Positions 7,321-17,611 of a stretch of 64,000 bases of DNA are shown in pieces. Origin of the DNA: Bartonella doshiae NCTC 12862 = ATCC 700133 (GTDB taxonomy: Bacteria > Pseudomonadota > Alphaproteobacteria > Rhizobiales > Rhizobiaceae); the NCBI RefSeq assembly GCF_000278155.1, contig NZ_JH725094.1:189765-253764 (forward strand), read 5' to 3'. Below the pieces are notes generated by a model, which did not search any database, was not told the origin of the DNA, and saw nothing but the letters and a program-made list of their open reading frames with translations. Each line of letters starts with the position of its first letter. Position 1 is the stretch's first letter. A program made the position numbers and the translations under genes.

Positions 7321-8403
7321 ATGAGCAATCAAGATTTCATAAATGATAAATCAAGTGGTCTTACCTACGCAAAAGCGGGTGTAAACATCGATATGGGTAA
7401 TGCCATGGTAAAAAAAATTAAACCCTTCATACGCTCAACAAAACGAGCTGGTGCAAATGCAGAAATTGGAGGATTTGGTGGTCTTTTTGACTTAAAAGCA
7501 GCAGGATACACAGATCCTGTTCTTGTAGCAGCCAATGATGGAGTAGGAACAAAATTAAAAATTGCCATTGAAACAAATATTCATAACACTGTCGGGATTG
7601 ATCTTGTAGCTATGTGTGTTAATGATTTACTCGTGCAAGGCGCTGAACCATTGTTTTTCCTTGATTATTTTGCAACCGCAAAACTTGATCCTGTTCAAGG
7701 TGCTACGATCGTTTCTGGTATTGCAGAAGGATGTAAGCAAGCAGGTGCTGCTCTTATTGGTGGAGAAACAGCAGAAATGCCTGATATGTATGCGGAAGGA
7801 GATTATGACTTAGCAGGCTTTGCTGTAGGAGCTACCGAACGTGGCGCATTACTCCCTTCAAAAGACATTACAGAAGGTGATATTATTTTAGGATTAAATG
7901 CATCTGGAATTCATTCTAATGGCTTTTCTTTAGTCAGACGAATTGTTGAACAGAGTAATCTAAAATGGGAAGATCCCGCTCCTTTTGATCCTCAAACCAC
8001 CCTTGGTACAGCCCTTCTTACGCCGACACGCATCTATGTAAAATCACTCTTACCCATCATGCGAAATTATAACGGCATCAAAGCACTTGCTCACATCACT
8101 GGAGGAGGTTTTCCTGAAAATATTCCCCGTGTACTTCCATCTTCTCTTTGCGCTGAAATAAATCTTTCTGCCATTCACACTCCATCAGTCTTTTCATGGA
8201 TTGCCAAACAAGGTAATATAGAGCAATCAGAAATGCTGCGAACATTCAATTGCGGTATTGGTATGATTATTATTGTAGCACAAAAAGCCGTTGAAACAAT
8301 TACACAAGCACTTGAAATGCAAGGAGAAACTGTTACTTCCCTCGGAGTCTTAACAAAACACCAAGATAAAGGAATACTCTATAAAGGTGCACTTCATTTA
8401 TGA
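7321..8403 (+). CDS. purM: Phosphoribosylformylglycinamidine cyclo-ligase (AIR synthetase)
   Basis: A 360-residue PurM that closes FGAM to AIR with ATP in the fifth step of purine synthesis in the cytoplasm. It shows [14 protein letters not shown] at the N-terminus, GGFGGLFDL, the [12 protein letters not shown] nucleotide segment, [21 protein letters not shown], and [11 protein letters not shown], all in family order. Length is normal. The start ATG follows AAAGAAAGA. The last four bases overlap the start of purN (ATGA), so translation is coupled. The gene is divergent from the AI-2E-type membrane protein. No purine-repressor site was recognisable upstream. Confidence 0.96.
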   Translation: MSNQDFINDKSSGLTYAKAGVNIDMGNAMVKKIKPFIRSTKRAGANAEIGGFGGLFDLKAAGYTDPVLVAANDGVGTKLKIAIETNIHNTVGIDLVAMCVNDLLVQGAEPLFFLDYFATAKLDPVQGATIVSGIAEGCKQAGAALIGGETAEMPDMYAEGDYDLAGFAVGATERGALLPSKDITEGDIILGLNASGIHSNGFSLVRRIVEQSNLKWEDPAPFDPQTTLGTALLTPTRIYVKSLLPIMRNYNGIKALAHITGGGFPENIPRVLPSSLCAEINLSAIHTPSVFSWIAKQGNIEQSEMLRTFNCGIGMIIIVAQKAVETITQALEMQGETVTSLGVLTKHQDKGILYKGALHL

Positions 8404-9011
8404 AAAAAAAAGTTGTTGTTTTCATCTCTGGTAATGGATCCAATATGGTTGCTCTTGCTCAAGCAAGCAAACAAAAAGAATATCCTGCGGAAATCGTTGC
8501 CGTTATTTGTGATAAATCTCATGCTAGCGGTATTGAAAAAGCACGTATCAATAACTTACCTCTTCATGTTGTAGAGCGCAAAAATTATCCATCTAAAGAA
8601 GCACATGAAGAATCTATTCTGACAGTCTTAGCCCAATATCAACCAGATTTTATCTGCTTTGCTGGTTATATGCGTCTGGTCTCACCACATTTTATAAGAC
8701 TTTATAAAGAGCGAATTTTAAACATTCATCCTTCTCTTTTACCTTCATTTAAAGGTTTGAACACACATGAAAGAGTTTTACAGGCAGGTGTTAAAATCAC
8801 TGGTTGTACAGTTCATCTTGTAACAGAAGAAATGGATGCTGGAAAAATTCTCGCCCAAGCAGCTGTTCCAGTATATCCAAATGATACCGCTAATAGTTTG
8901 GCCCAAAGAGTTCTTAAAGCTGAACACAAGCTCTATCCAAAAGCCTTAAAAATCTTCATTGAAGGAAATCATAAAATAATAGATGAACAACAGCAGCTTT
9001 TCTCATTTTAA
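8400..9011 (+). CDS. purN: Phosphoribosylglycinamide formyltransferase (GART)
   Basis: A 203-residue PurN that transfers the formyl group of 10-formyl-THF to GAR. The N-terminal [15 protein letters not shown] loop binds the phosphoribosyl group. The catalytic region has [12 protein letters not shown], then [20 protein letters not shown] with the Asn-x-His pair, and [16 protein letters not shown] with the conserved Asp. It overlaps purM by four bases. The stop codon lies inside a 22-bp palindrome that probably ends the transcript. Length is normal. Confidence 0.96.
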   Translation: MKKKVVVFISGNGSNMVALAQASKQKEYPAEIVAVICDKSHASGIEKARINNLPLHVVERKNYPSKEAHEESILTVLAQYQPDFICFAGYMRLVSPHFIRLYKERILNIHPSLLPSFKGLNTHERVLQAGVKITGCTVHLVTEEMDAGKILAQAAVPVYPNDTANSLAQRVLKAEHKLYPKALKIFIEGNHKIIDEQQQLFSF

Positions 9012-9020
9012 AATGAGAAA
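8999..9020. terminator. Palindromic terminator candidate at the purN end
   Basis: TTTCTCATTTT at 8999-9009 is followed directly by its exact complement AAAATGAGAAA to 9020, containing the purN stop. The U-rich end on either strand fits a bidirectional terminator between the convergent purMN and cckA transcripts. Confidence 0.5.
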
Positions 9021-9197
9021 TCTACAGTGTTATCAAAAAGTTATATGTAATATAATACTTTCCCTAACATTCTAAACGTGTGTATCCGAACAAGTCCATC
9101 TTATTTTACTGAGGATTACATAATTATCTATAACTCTCTTTTTAAAAGACTCTGAATTTCCGTTTTAAGAATCTAAAAAACATATAACTTCGCTCTT

Positions 9198-11741
9198 TTA
9201 TTGTGTAAGCATTTCTTTAACTGACAGAGCTAACTGTTTGAGTGAAAATGGTTTAGATAGAAAACCAAAAATAGCATCTTGCGGGAGATTTTTAGCAAAA
9301 GCATCTTTTGCATATCCAGAAACAAAAATAAATTTTATATCAGGATAGCTTTTACGCACTTCTTTTAATAAAGTTGGCCCATCCATTTCTGGCATCACCA
9401 CATCGGAAACAATAATATCAACAGCTCCCTTATGTTCCTTAAGAACAGTGAGTGCCTCCACCCCACTTGCAGCTTCTAAAACGGTATAACCTCTCATTTG
9501 CAGAGCTCTTACCCCACCCATTCTGACAGCATCTTCATCTTCCACCAATAAAACAGTTGCAAATCCTGTTAAATCTGTATTCTTTTCTTGTTCTTCTCCT
9601 TTTATAATCTGCTGAGAAATTTCATTACCAATCTCAGAAACATAACGAGGAAGGAAAATATGAAATGTAGCTCCTTCTCCTTCTCGGCTATCACAGTAAA
9701 TATAGCCACCTGTTTGTTTTATAATTCCATAAACCATTGATAAACCAAGACCTGTTCCTTTTCCAACTTCTTTTGTTGTAAAGAATGGTTCAAACATTTT
9801 TTCTTGTACAGCAGCTGATATACCAGTTCCTGTATCTGAAATAGTTAATTGTACGTACTCACCAATCGCAAAACCAACATTATCAAATTCAGCACTCTGT
9901 TGTTTTGTAATATTGTTTGTTGCAATCGTAACAATACCTCCATTTGGCATAGCATCACGCGCATTAATAACTAAATTCATAATAACACGCTGAAAAGAGG
10001 CTTGATCAACTTCAACGCTCCACAAATCTCTACCATGAATAATTTTCAACTGAATATTATTGCCTAAAAGAGGTAAAATCAGATTACGAATATCTGATAA
10101 AAATTCTGTAAAATCAACTTTTTCAGGACGAAGTGTTTGTTTTCTAGAAAAAGCTAATAATTGTTGCACAAGTGCAGCAGCACGATTAGCATTATTTTTA
10201 ATATTAATAAGATCAGCATACGCGGGATCAGAACTACGATGCGTATTTAAAAGAAGATCACATGACATCAAAATTGCCGTTAAAACATTATTAAAATCAT
10301 GAGCAATACCACCGGCTAATTGCCCAACAGCTTGCATTTTCTGACTTTGCATCATTTTATCTTCAAGCGTTTTTTGTTCTGTTATTTCTACGACAGAGAT
10401 AATGAACAAATCATGTAATGCATCACCATGATATGGTGGTACAGGCATAATATGAAGACGCAAATGACGTTCTTCATTATTTTCTAAAACTGTTTCTATC
10501 AAAACTGGATTATTTTTATTTGTTATAGTTTTCTGTAAAGTACGCTCCAGATGCGCGCAATCACGATGAGATATAACATCATAAAGATAAGATGTTTTTC
10601 CCATAGATCCCGTTAATGAGGAAAAGGCATGATTCATGTGAAGCAATTGTCCTTTTTGATTTATTACTGCTATTGCGAAAGGACTCTCATTAAAATACTC
10701 TGTAAATACACTTGATAATTTTGTGTGATCACTGCCTTCTTCTTTTTGTATCTGCCGTGGAATTATTACAAGACGATAAATGGCTTCATCCTCTAAAAGA
10801 GAAGAAGCACACATAAAACAATTCAATATTTTCTTAACACCGGTTTCTGAATTTAAACAAAACGAAAAAGTATAAGGTAAAGAATAGCCTGAACTTTGAT
10901 ATTTTTTGCTTTGCAAACAAATATCATTCCATGTACCATTTACTTCAATGCTATCAAATAATTGATCAAAATTATATTGACCAACAGTAAAATTTGCTAA
11001 GTCAATTGAAAACCATTCTGCAAAAACTGCATTTGCATAAAGAACTGTCCCTTGTGAATTAACAGATAAAAAACCTACAGGAGCTTGATCTAAATGATTG
11101 ATAGCCTCTTGAAGATTTGAAAAAAAGACTTCACGATGTGCTTGCAAATGGGAAATATCAACAATACGCCAAAATAAAAGCTTTTTTCCCCGCTTTGTGA
11201 TTGGCTGAACAGAAATATTGTACCAAATAGATTTTTTTTGTGTTGAATGACTAAAAAGTGGCTGCTCTACCCTTAGTTCTTCTTGAGCAGCAAGATGACG
11301 AGAGGCAGCAACCTTTAAGCGATAGGAAAGCGCACCAGCTCCAGGAAGATTAGCAATCACGACATAACAAGAAGCCCCAGACTCATAGGTAAGAATGTTT
11401 CGATAATTTTGATTAGCATAATAAACAAAACCTGAAAGATCAGAAACAATAACTGCATCATCAATATTGTTAAATATGCTAAAATCAAACTCTTCGTGCA
11501 AAAACGCTGCATTATATCTTAAAATTCCTATTCCACTCAGAACGAGTGCAGTAACACCCATAACTGCTAAAGCAAAAAAAGATATAAATACAGCGTTTTG
11601 AAAATAGCTTTGAGGATAAAATAAACTTAAAATACCCATTATAAAGAGAAAAGCTATTATAAAAATAATACCCCAAACCACTGCTCTGCGATACACAGAA
11701 GGAGGCAATGATCTTTCAATATTCTCAAAACCTTTATCCAT
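9198..11741 (-). CDS. cckA: Hybrid sensor histidine kinase CckA
   Basis: An 847-residue hybrid kinase/phosphatase that in alphaproteobacteria feeds the ChpT-CtrA cell-cycle phosphorelay. Two membrane helices are at about 21-42 and 49-70, followed by PAS-like modules at about 88-190, 210-330 and 345-455. The HisKA motif LAGGIAHDFNNVLTAI carries phospho-acceptor His481, with ATPase boxes NARDAM at 593-598, DTGTG at 636-640 and GTGLGLS at 662-668. A receiver domain from about 729 has acidic residues in VEDED, phospho-acceptor Asp780 in SDVVMPEMDG and Lys830. Domain order and length match CckA. It is monocistronic by spacing, convergent with purMN and divergent from a FliO-like gene. Confidence 0.92.
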   Translation of the reverse strand: MDKGFENIERSLPPSVYRRAVVWGIIFIIAFLFIMGILSLFYPQSYFQNAVFISFFALAVMGVTALVLSGIGILRYNAAFLHEEFDFSIFNNIDDAVIVSDLSGFVYYANQNYRNILTYESGASCYVVIANLPGAGALSYRLKVAASRHLAAQEELRVEQPLFSHSTQKKSIWYNISVQPITKRGKKLLFWRIVDISHLQAHREVFFSNLQEAINHLDQAPVGFLSVNSQGTVLYANAVFAEWFSIDLANFTVGQYNFDQLFDSIEVNGTWNDICLQSKKYQSSGYSLPYTFSFCLNSETGVKKILNCFMCASSLLEDEAIYRLVIIPRQIQKEEGSDHTKLSSVFTEYFNESPFAIAVINQKGQLLHMNHAFSSLTGSMGKTSYLYDVISHRDCAHLERTLQKTITNKNNPVLIETVLENNEERHLRLHIMPVPPYHGDALHDLFIISVVEITEQKTLEDKMMQSQKMQAVGQLAGGIAHDFNNVLTAILMSCDLLLNTHRSSDPAYADLINIKNNANRAAALVQQLLAFSRKQTLRPEKVDFTEFLSDIRNLILPLLGNNIQLKIIHGRDLWSVEVDQASFQRVIMNLVINARDAMPNGGIVTIATNNITKQQSAEFDNVGFAIGEYVQLTISDTGTGISAAVQEKMFEPFFTTKEVGKGTGLGLSMVYGIIKQTGGYIYCDSREGEGATFHIFLPRYVSEIGNEISQQIIKGEEQEKNTDLTGFATVLLVEDEDAVRMGGVRALQMRGYTVLEAASGVEALTVLKEHKGAVDIIVSDVVMPEMDGPTLLKEVRKSYPDIKFIFVSGYAKDAFAKNLPQDAIFGFLSKPFSLKQLALSVKEMLTQ

Positions 11742-11955
11742 ATCTTTATTTGCCTTGATTATGGCTGCTTCTTATGCCAAAAATTGCCATTATAATCGTT
11801 GTTATGAAGTATACACTATGATAATATCTGTCTAATAAAAACTACTCAATGTTAAAAAGATTTTATTTTTACATTATGAGTGAATCTTTTAAGGGTATAT
11901 TTACAAACTTGTCTAAATAAAAATAATATTTCCATGATGAAATGGGAGAAGTTCT

Positions 11956-12495
11956 ATGCATATCTGGTTATCAAGCCAAATAGGTACATACGCGGCAAAT
12001 GTAATCATGATCCTTGTGTTTTTTATAATAACAATTGCGATTATTGGTACAATTTTCTTATTTTTACGCCGTTTAAATACAAGGGGGTTCATTGGAAAAA
12101 GAAAAAAGCATCAATTGCGATTAAAGCTATGCGATGCAATTGATATTGATCGCACGCGTCGCCTCATTTTAGTACGTTGTGATGAAAGAGAGCATTTAAT
12201 TCTTATTGGTGGGACAAAAGATATCGTTGTAGAATCTAATATTACCAGCATGCCTATTGTACAAAAGAGTATTCAGAAACAAAAGAGAGGAATGCAACTA
12301 ACATCAACAATAACAGAAGCCGACTCAAATCCTAAACTTGAAGAAAATATACTTCTTTCTACAAATGAAAAAAAGCACATGCAGGAAGATATCTCTACCT
12401 CTTTTATGAATCAACATTTGGAAGATTCCGCAATCACCGCTGAAATTGAAGGACGGCAAGAGCCCTCTTTATTTATCCCTGCCCAAAGAAAGTGA
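11956..12495 (+). CDS. FliO-like single-pass membrane protein
   Basis: A 179-residue protein with one N-terminal transmembrane helix (about 15-40), a basic stretch RRLNTRGFIGKRKK, and then a small domain IDIDRTRRLILVRCDEREHL followed by IGGTKDIVVESNI. This domain resembles FliO/MopB flagellar export-apparatus proteins. The polar C-terminal 80 residues are low in pattern and rich in Ser, Thr and Glu. It lies between cckA and dksA, not among flagellar genes, so a flagellar role is not established. In related Rhizobiales a protein of this kind sits beside dksA, by recollection. The start ATG follows GGGAGAAG. Confidence 0.65.
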   Translation: MHIWLSSQIGTYAANVIMILVFFIITIAIIGTIFLFLRRLNTRGFIGKRKKHQLRLKLCDAIDIDRTRRLILVRCDEREHLILIGGTKDIVVESNITSMPIVQKSIQKQKRGMQLTSTITEADSNPKLEENILLSTNEKKHMQEDISTSFMNQHLEDSAITAEIEGRQEPSLFIPAQRK

Positions 12496-12536
12496 AATAC
12501 TAAATTCTAATACTGTGTGTTTTAGTTATTTACATT

Positions 12537-12953
12537 TTAATCATCACGATAGACTTTTTCTCGTCGCTCATGACGTTCCTGTGCTTCCAACGACAAAACT
12601 GCAATTGGTCGAGCTTCAAGACGTTTTATACTAATAGGTTCACCAGTTTCCTCACAAAAACCATAAGTCCCATTATCAATGCGCTCCAAAGCTGCATCTA
12701 TTTTTGAAATGAGTTTTCTCTGTCGATCACGAGCACGTAATTCGATTGTACGGTCAGTTTCACAAGATGCTCTGTCAGTTAAATCGGGTTGACCAACATT
12801 ATCTTCCTGCAAATTTTCCAGAGTCTCACGCGCTTCTTTTAATATATCATTCTTCCATGAAACTAATTTAGCACGGAAATATGCCTTTTGCCGTTCATTC
12901 ATAAACGGCTCATCTTCACTAGGACGATATTGAACATCAATCTCTTCGCTCAT
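12537..12953 (-). CDS. dksA: RNA polymerase-binding transcription factor DksA
   Basis: A 138-residue DksA that binds the RNA polymerase secondary channel and, with ppGpp, adjusts transcription of stable RNA and biosynthetic genes. A coiled-coil hairpin spans about 20-95 with the tip motif D57-x-x-D60-x-A62. The C-terminal globule ends RRLEARPIAVLSLEAQ-like and EKVYRDD. Of the four zinc-ligand cysteines of the classical protein only Cys100 remains; the other positions hold Thr103, Ser121 and Ala124. This cysteine-poor form is common in alphaproteobacteria. It is convergent with the FliO-like gene. Confidence 0.92.
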   Translation of the reverse strand: MSEEIDVQYRPSEDEPFMNERQKAYFRAKLVSWKNDILKEARETLENLQEDNVGQPDLTDRASCETDRTIELRARDRQRKLISKIDAALERIDNGTYGFCEETGEPISIKRLEARPIAVLSLEAQERHERREKVYRDD

Positions 12954-13295
12954 GCCATAAAAACCTCCATATATGGTATGTGCGGTCTATATATTGTGCA
13001 ACACCAATCAACACAAGTGTAAAATGCTCTTTTATAACAACATACAAACGTATTTAAAATAATTTTTGAGAACTTCAGCCACTTTACCATAGCAGCATGT
13101 ACTCCTCTTAATAATAACTCTGATCAGAGTACTTCCATATCTCCATCTTCTCATTATGCCTTACAAACTTATAAAAAAGGAAAACACAAACTTTCGAAAT
13201 CATACAGCATAATTTTCCTTTTCATTAAGCAAAAACGCAAACCTATTAATAAAAATCATCTCCACAACAACAAATTGTCCTAGTGTGGGAAAAAC
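12954..13295. other. 342-nt intergenic region with a 14-bp palindrome
   Basis: No gene is visible between dksA and the flavin reductase. A perfect palindrome ACTCTGATCAGAGT lies at 13117-13130. There is no adjacent promoter I can support. Confidence 0.4.
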
Positions 13296-13838
13296 TTATA
13301 AAGGCAGGGTGCGGTAACTACGATTCAAATATATCAAAGCGTCTTTTTCTTGATTACGATTAATTGCAACAACTTCACCAATCAAAACGTAATGTGTTGC
13401 ATGTTCATGCCAACAAATCAAACGACAGTCAAAGGATGCTAAAGCATCTGAAAGACTAGGTGCTCCAGTTTGTAACGTACTCCATCGAACTATATCAAAA
13501 CATTCCATCTGCGTGTAATTGCAACGCCGAGAAAAAATATCTGCTAATGAGCGGTGTTTTCCTGCCAAACTGTTAATACAAAAATTCCCATTTTCCATAA
13601 ATAACTGATTCTTCGGATTATGACGCATGAGGCAAACAAGAACAGTTGGAGGATCATCGGACAAAGAACAACAAGCTGAAACAGTTACCCCGCGCTTTCC
13701 CTTAATGCCATTTGTTGTTACAATATGTACAGCTCCTGCAAAATAACTCATAGTGTCTCGATATTCCTGCGGAGAAACGGTAACAATATGTTGAAGTTCA
13801 GGCGCTAAATGTGTTGTATGATTTGACATATTTTTCAT
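13296..13838 (-). CDS. Flavin reductase family (FMN-binding) protein
   Basis: A 180-residue protein of the flavin reductase-like (DIM6/NTAB) family, which binds FMN in a split barrel and usually reduces flavin with NAD(P)H for a partner oxygenase. Visible are FRDTM-like YRDTMSYFAGAVHIVTTNG, then KRGVTVSACCSLSDDPPTVLVCL, the NQLFMENGNFCIN block and the late HYVLIGEVVAI strand. No partner monooxygenase gene is next to it, so the physiological role is open. Met4 (13829) is an alternative start; neither has a clear ribosome site. It is divergent from rpe. Confidence 0.82.
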   Translation of the reverse strand: MKNMSNHTTHLAPELQHIVTVSPQEYRDTMSYFAGAVHIVTTNGIKGKRGVTVSACCSLSDDPPTVLVCLMRHNPKNQLFMENGNFCINSLAGKHRSLADIFSRRCNYTQMECFDIVRWSTLQTGAPSLSDALASFDCRLICWHEHATHYVLIGEVVAINRNQEKDALIYLNRSYRTLPL

Positions 13839-13977
13839 TTATATAGTTTTACAATTTCAAGAAATATTTTTCATAAAAAAATTTATTACATATATTCTTT
13901 TTCTATTACATCATAATACAAATGATGTTTCAACATATGGAACTACATGCTAAACAAGGCCAACCAAGGAGAACTTA

Positions 13978-14652
13978 ATGCCTCGTTCCCATCTCATTTC
14001 ACCTTCACTCTTGGCTTCTGATTTTTCTAAACTTGGCCAAGAAGTATTGGATGTCGTTGATGCCGGTGCGGACTGGCTCCATCTTGATATTATGGATGGC
14101 CATTTTGTGCCTAATATCACCTTTGGCCCCGATGTCGTCAAGGCGCTCCGCCCATTAACCAAAGCAATATTTGACGTTCATTTGATGATCGCACCAGCAG
14201 ATCCTTATCTTGAAGCATTCGCAAAAGCTGGTTCAGATATTATAACTATTCATGCTGAAGCAAATCCTCATCTGCATCGTTCGCTACAAACAATCAGAAC
14301 AATGGGCAAAAAAGCGGGAATTTCAATCAATCCAAGCACACCAGAATATGTACTTGATTATCTCCTTGATCAATTAGATCTTATCCTGATCATGACAGTC
14401 AATCCTGGTTTTGGTGGACAGAGTTTTATTCCAGAAATGGAAAATAAAATTAAACGAGTGAAAAGCATGATCGCTAACCGGCCGATTGATCTTGAAGTTG
14501 ATGGTGGTATCACGATTGATACAATTGGAATAGCTGCAAAAGCGGGAGCCAATGTATTTGTTGCAGGCTCTGCAATTTATAAAAATGGAAGCAAAGAGCT
14601 TTACAAAACACGTATTAATGCTTTGCGCCAAGCTGCAATCCTCTCACAATAA
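13978..14652 (+). CDS. rpe: Ribulose-phosphate 3-epimerase
   Basis: A 224-residue TIM-barrel enzyme interconverting ribulose 5-phosphate and xylulose 5-phosphate in the pentose phosphate pathway. Characteristic blocks are ISPSLLASDFSKLG, then DWLHLDIMDGHFVPNITFG with metal-binding His and Asp, DVHLMI, ITIHAEA, MTVNPGFGGQSF and the phosphate-binding VDGGI and VAGSAIY loops. AAGGAG precedes the ATG. Ten bases separate it from purB, which suggests co-transcription. With rpiA elsewhere in the window it supports ribose 5-phosphate supply. Confidence 0.96.
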   Translation: MPRSHLISPSLLASDFSKLGQEVLDVVDAGADWLHLDIMDGHFVPNITFGPDVVKALRPLTKAIFDVHLMIAPADPYLEAFAKAGSDIITIHAEANPHLHRSLQTIRTMGKKAGISINPSTPEYVLDYLLDQLDLILIMTVNPGFGGQSFIPEMENKIKRVKSMIANRPIDLEVDGGITIDTIGIAAKAGANVFVAGSAIYKNGSKELYKTRINALRQAAILSQ

Positions 14653-14662
14653 GGAAAAAATT

Positions 14663-15967
14663 ATGATAGTACGTTATTCCCGCTCTGAAATGGTGAAAAT
14701 TTGGTCCCCTGAAACAAAATATCGTATTTGGTTTGAAATAGAAGCGCATGCTTGCGATGCACTCGCACAATTGGGGATCATTCCTAAAGAAGCAGCAAAG
14801 ATCATTTGGGAAAAAGGTAAAGTAGCAAAATTTAATGTCAATCGCATTAATGAAATTGAGGCAATTACCAAGCATGATGTTATAGCATTTCTAACGCACC
14901 TGGCTGAATTTATCGGACCAGAAGCGCGTTTTATCCACCAAGGCATGACATCATCAGATGTTCTAGACACGACACTCAATATTCAGTTAATGCGTGCTAG
15001 TGATATTTTATTAAAAGATATAGATCAACTTCTTGAAGCATTAAAAAAGCGTGCTTTTGAACATAAAGAGACAATCACAATTGGGCGGAGTCATGGCATT
15101 CATGCTGAACCGACAACATTTGGCGTTAAATTTGCTCTTGCATATGCTGAATTTTTCCGTTGTCGCAAACGCCTTCTTGCTGCACGTGAAGAAATTTCCA
15201 CTTGTGCTATTTCAGGAGCTGTTGGAACTTTTGCAAATATTGATCCACGCGTCGAAGAACATGTAGCAAAAGCACTAAACATGCGTGCTGAACCTGTTTC
15301 CACCCAAGTTATACCACGAGATCGTCATGCTATGTTTTTTGCAACGCTTGGTGTTATTGCCTCATCCATTGAAAGGCTTGCCACAGAAATTCGCCATTTA
15401 CAACGGACAGAAGTCCTTGAAGCAGAAGAGCATTTCTCACCTGGGCAAAAAGGCTCATCCGCAATGCCTCATAAACGGAATCCAGTTTTAACAGAAAATT
15501 TAACGGGGCTAGCACGTATGATACGTGCATTTACAATCCCTGCCATGGAAAATGTAGCACTCTGGCATGAACGTGATATCTCTCATTCATCTGTCGAGCG
15601 TTATATTGGCCCTGATGCTACCATTACTCTGGATTTCGCTCTTGCCAGACTGACATCTGTTATTGAAAATTTAATTGTCTATCCAGAAAATATGCAAAAA
15701 AATCTTAATAAATTCCGAGGACTTGTTCATTCACAACGGGTGCTTTTAGCGCTTACACAAGCTGGTATAAGCCGTGAAGATTCTTATCGGATTGTACAAC
15801 GAAATGCAATGAAAGTTTGGGAACAAGGAAAAGATTTTTTAGAAGAATTACTCAACGACAAAGATGTGACAAAAGTTTTAAATGAAGCGGAACTTCGTGA
15901 AAAATTTGACCTTTCTTACCATACAAAACACATCAACACGATTTTTAAACGTGTCTTTGGAAAGTAA
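14663..15967 (+). CDS. purB: Adenylosuccinate lyase
   Basis: A 434-residue fumarase-superfamily lyase that releases fumarate from SAICAR and from adenylosuccinate in purine synthesis. Signature blocks are MTSSDVLDT, the GRSHGIHAEPTTFG helix, and the flexible catalytic loop GSSAMPHKRNP with catalytic Ser at 265-266. The open frame extends upstream to 14552 inside rpe, but AAGGAA at 14651-14656 directs initiation at the ATG at 14663, giving the standard N-terminus MIVRYSRSEM. It follows rpe closely. Confidence 0.96.
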   Translation: MIVRYSRSEMVKIWSPETKYRIWFEIEAHACDALAQLGIIPKEAAKIIWEKGKVAKFNVNRINEIEAITKHDVIAFLTHLAEFIGPEARFIHQGMTSSDVLDTTLNIQLMRASDILLKDIDQLLEALKKRAFEHKETITIGRSHGIHAEPTTFGVKFALAYAEFFRCRKRLLAAREEISTCAISGAVGTFANIDPRVEEHVAKALNMRAEPVSTQVIPRDRHAMFFATLGVIASSIERLATEIRHLQRTEVLEAEEHFSPGQKGSSAMPHKRNPVLTENLTGLARMIRAFTIPAMENVALWHERDISHSSVERYIGPDATITLDFALARLTSVIENLIVYPENMQKNLNKFRGLVHSQRVLLALTQAGISREDSYRIVQRNAMKVWEQGKDFLEELLNDKDVTKVLNEAELREKFDLSYHTKHINTIFKRVFGK

Positions 15968-16043
15968 CAAAAATTACATGCAAAAAGAGCTATTTTATCT
16001 TCTACCTATGATCTAAAGTTTGTCATAATGAAGGAAACAATTC

Positions 16044-16592
16044 ATGAAAGTAAATCAACTCGATATTCTTATTGTTCCCGGCTATAAAGGATCTGATCCT
16101 AACCATTGGCAAACACGATGGGAACGAAAATTACCTACTGCCCGCCGCGTCCAGCAAAACCATTGGTCAAAACCCATTTGTGGAGAATGGGTTAATGGCG
16201 TTAAAAACGCCATAGCACAAGCCGAAAAACCTGTTGTTATTATTGCGCATTCATTAGGAGTTCCAACTGCTATTCATGCAACTATACAGCATGCAGAAAA
16301 AGTTTGTGGTGCTTTTTTTGTTGCTCCTCCAAATGTAGAAGATAAAAAAATATGTCCACAACATTTCCAAACATTTGGTCCATACTACCGAGGGAAATTG
16401 CCTTTCTCTTCAGTCGTCATTGCCAGCCGCAATGATGAATTTTGTCAATTTTCAGTGGCAGAAAATCTTGCCAATGACTGGGGAGCACTCCTTGTTGATG
16501 CTGGGCAATCTGGCCAAATTAATGTAGAATCTGGACATGGTCCTTGGCCTGAAGGGCTTATGGTCTTATCCCATTTTCTTGCAAAAATTTGA
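16044..16592 (+). CDS. RBBP9/YdeN-type alpha/beta serine hydrolase
   Basis: A 182-residue compact alpha/beta hydrolase of the RBBP9/YdeN family. It opens ILIVPGYKGSDPNHWQTRWE and carries the nucleophile Ser70 in AHSLG, Asp131 in SRNDEF and His165 in SGHGPWPEG, a complete catalytic triad. The natural substrate of bacterial members is unknown. It stands between purB and purC but has no evident part in purine synthesis. AAGGAAAC precedes the ATG. Confidence 0.88.
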   Translation: MKVNQLDILIVPGYKGSDPNHWQTRWERKLPTARRVQQNHWSKPICGEWVNGVKNAIAQAEKPVVIIAHSLGVPTAIHATIQHAEKVCGAFFVAPPNVEDKKICPQHFQTFGPYYRGKLPFSSVVIASRNDEFCQFSVAENLANDWGALLVDAGQSGQINVESGHGPWPEGLMVLSHFLAKI

Positions 16593-16761
16593 CCAAAAAA
16601 ACAGTCATTTTTATGTTGTCTATGAGATTTAATGTCTTTATTTATACAATCTAGATAATAAAAATTGTATGAATATTGTAGCAATCATTGAGAATTTCTA
16701 TCAATTAGGATAGTATCATATTTCAATGCTATTAAAACCCCTAAATTGATAGAGAATCGCT

Positions 16762-17526
16762 ATGAATCGTCGCCACCGTATTTATGAAGGCAAGGCCAAA
16801 ATTCTATATGAAGGACCTGAACCGGGAACCTATATTCAGTTTTTTAAAGATGATGCAACTGCTTTCAATGCAAAAAAGCATGAAGTCATCGATGGAAAAG
16901 GGGTTTTAAATAATCGTATTTCAGAGCATATTTTTAGTCATCTTGGTCGTTTGGGCATCCCGACACATTTCATCAAGCGCATAAATATGCGTGAACAACT
17001 CATCAAAGCTGTTGAAATTATTCCATTGGAAGTTGTCGTTCGTAATGTTGCTGCTGGCTCTCTTTCTAAACGTTTAGGACTGAAAGAAGGAACTGCTCTT
17101 TCGCAATCAATTGTTGAATTTTACTATAAAAACGATTCTCTTGATGATCCAATAGTAACTGAAGAACATATCACTGCTTTTGGATGGGCTGTTCCTCAAG
17201 AAATAGAAGACATTATGCAACTCGCAATTCGTATTAATGATTTTCTTTCTGGACTTTTCGCCGGTGTTAATATTCAGTTAATTGATTTTAAAATGGAGTT
17301 TGGTCGCTTATGGGAAGATGAAACGATGCGCATCGTTCTTGCTGATGAAATTTCTCCTGATTCTGCTCGTTTATGGGATATGCAAACTCAAGAAAAAATG
17401 GATAAAGATCGTTTTCGCCATGATATGGGTGGTCTTATTAATGCCTATCAAGAGGTAGCAAAGCGTCTTGGTATCATAAATGAAAACGAACCTCCGCGAC
17501 CAAGTGGTCCAGTTTTAGTAAAATGA
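16762..17526 (+). CDS. purC: SAICAR synthetase
   Basis: A 254-residue enzyme joining aspartate to CAIR with ATP. The order of family blocks is complete: [52 protein letters not shown] and [15 protein letters not shown]. Length is normal for bacterial PurC. purS follows after about 85 bases, then purQ, so purC heads a purine cluster on the plus strand. Confidence 0.96.
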   Translation: MNRRHRIYEGKAKILYEGPEPGTYIQFFKDDATAFNAKKHEVIDGKGVLNNRISEHIFSHLGRLGIPTHFIKRINMREQLIKAVEIIPLEVVVRNVAAGSLSKRLGLKEGTALSQSIVEFYYKNDSLDDPIVTEEHITAFGWAVPQEIEDIMQLAIRINDFLSGLFAGVNIQLIDFKMEFGRLWEDETMRIVLADEISPDSARLWDMQTQEKMDKDRFRHDMGGLINAYQEVAKRLGIINENEPPRPSGPVLVK

Positions 17527-17611
17527 AAAAACAAGGGGGTACACTACTACCTTCCTTTATATTATAAGTGCTTCTCTTTAAGGAGGAACTTCTAACAACA
17601 GGAAATAAGAA

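Noticed and set aside
11889-11903. TTAA-7 nt-TTTA resembling a CtrA box near cckA and the FliO-like gene
   Set aside because: One mismatch in a very AT-rich region gives little support; such matches are expected by chance.
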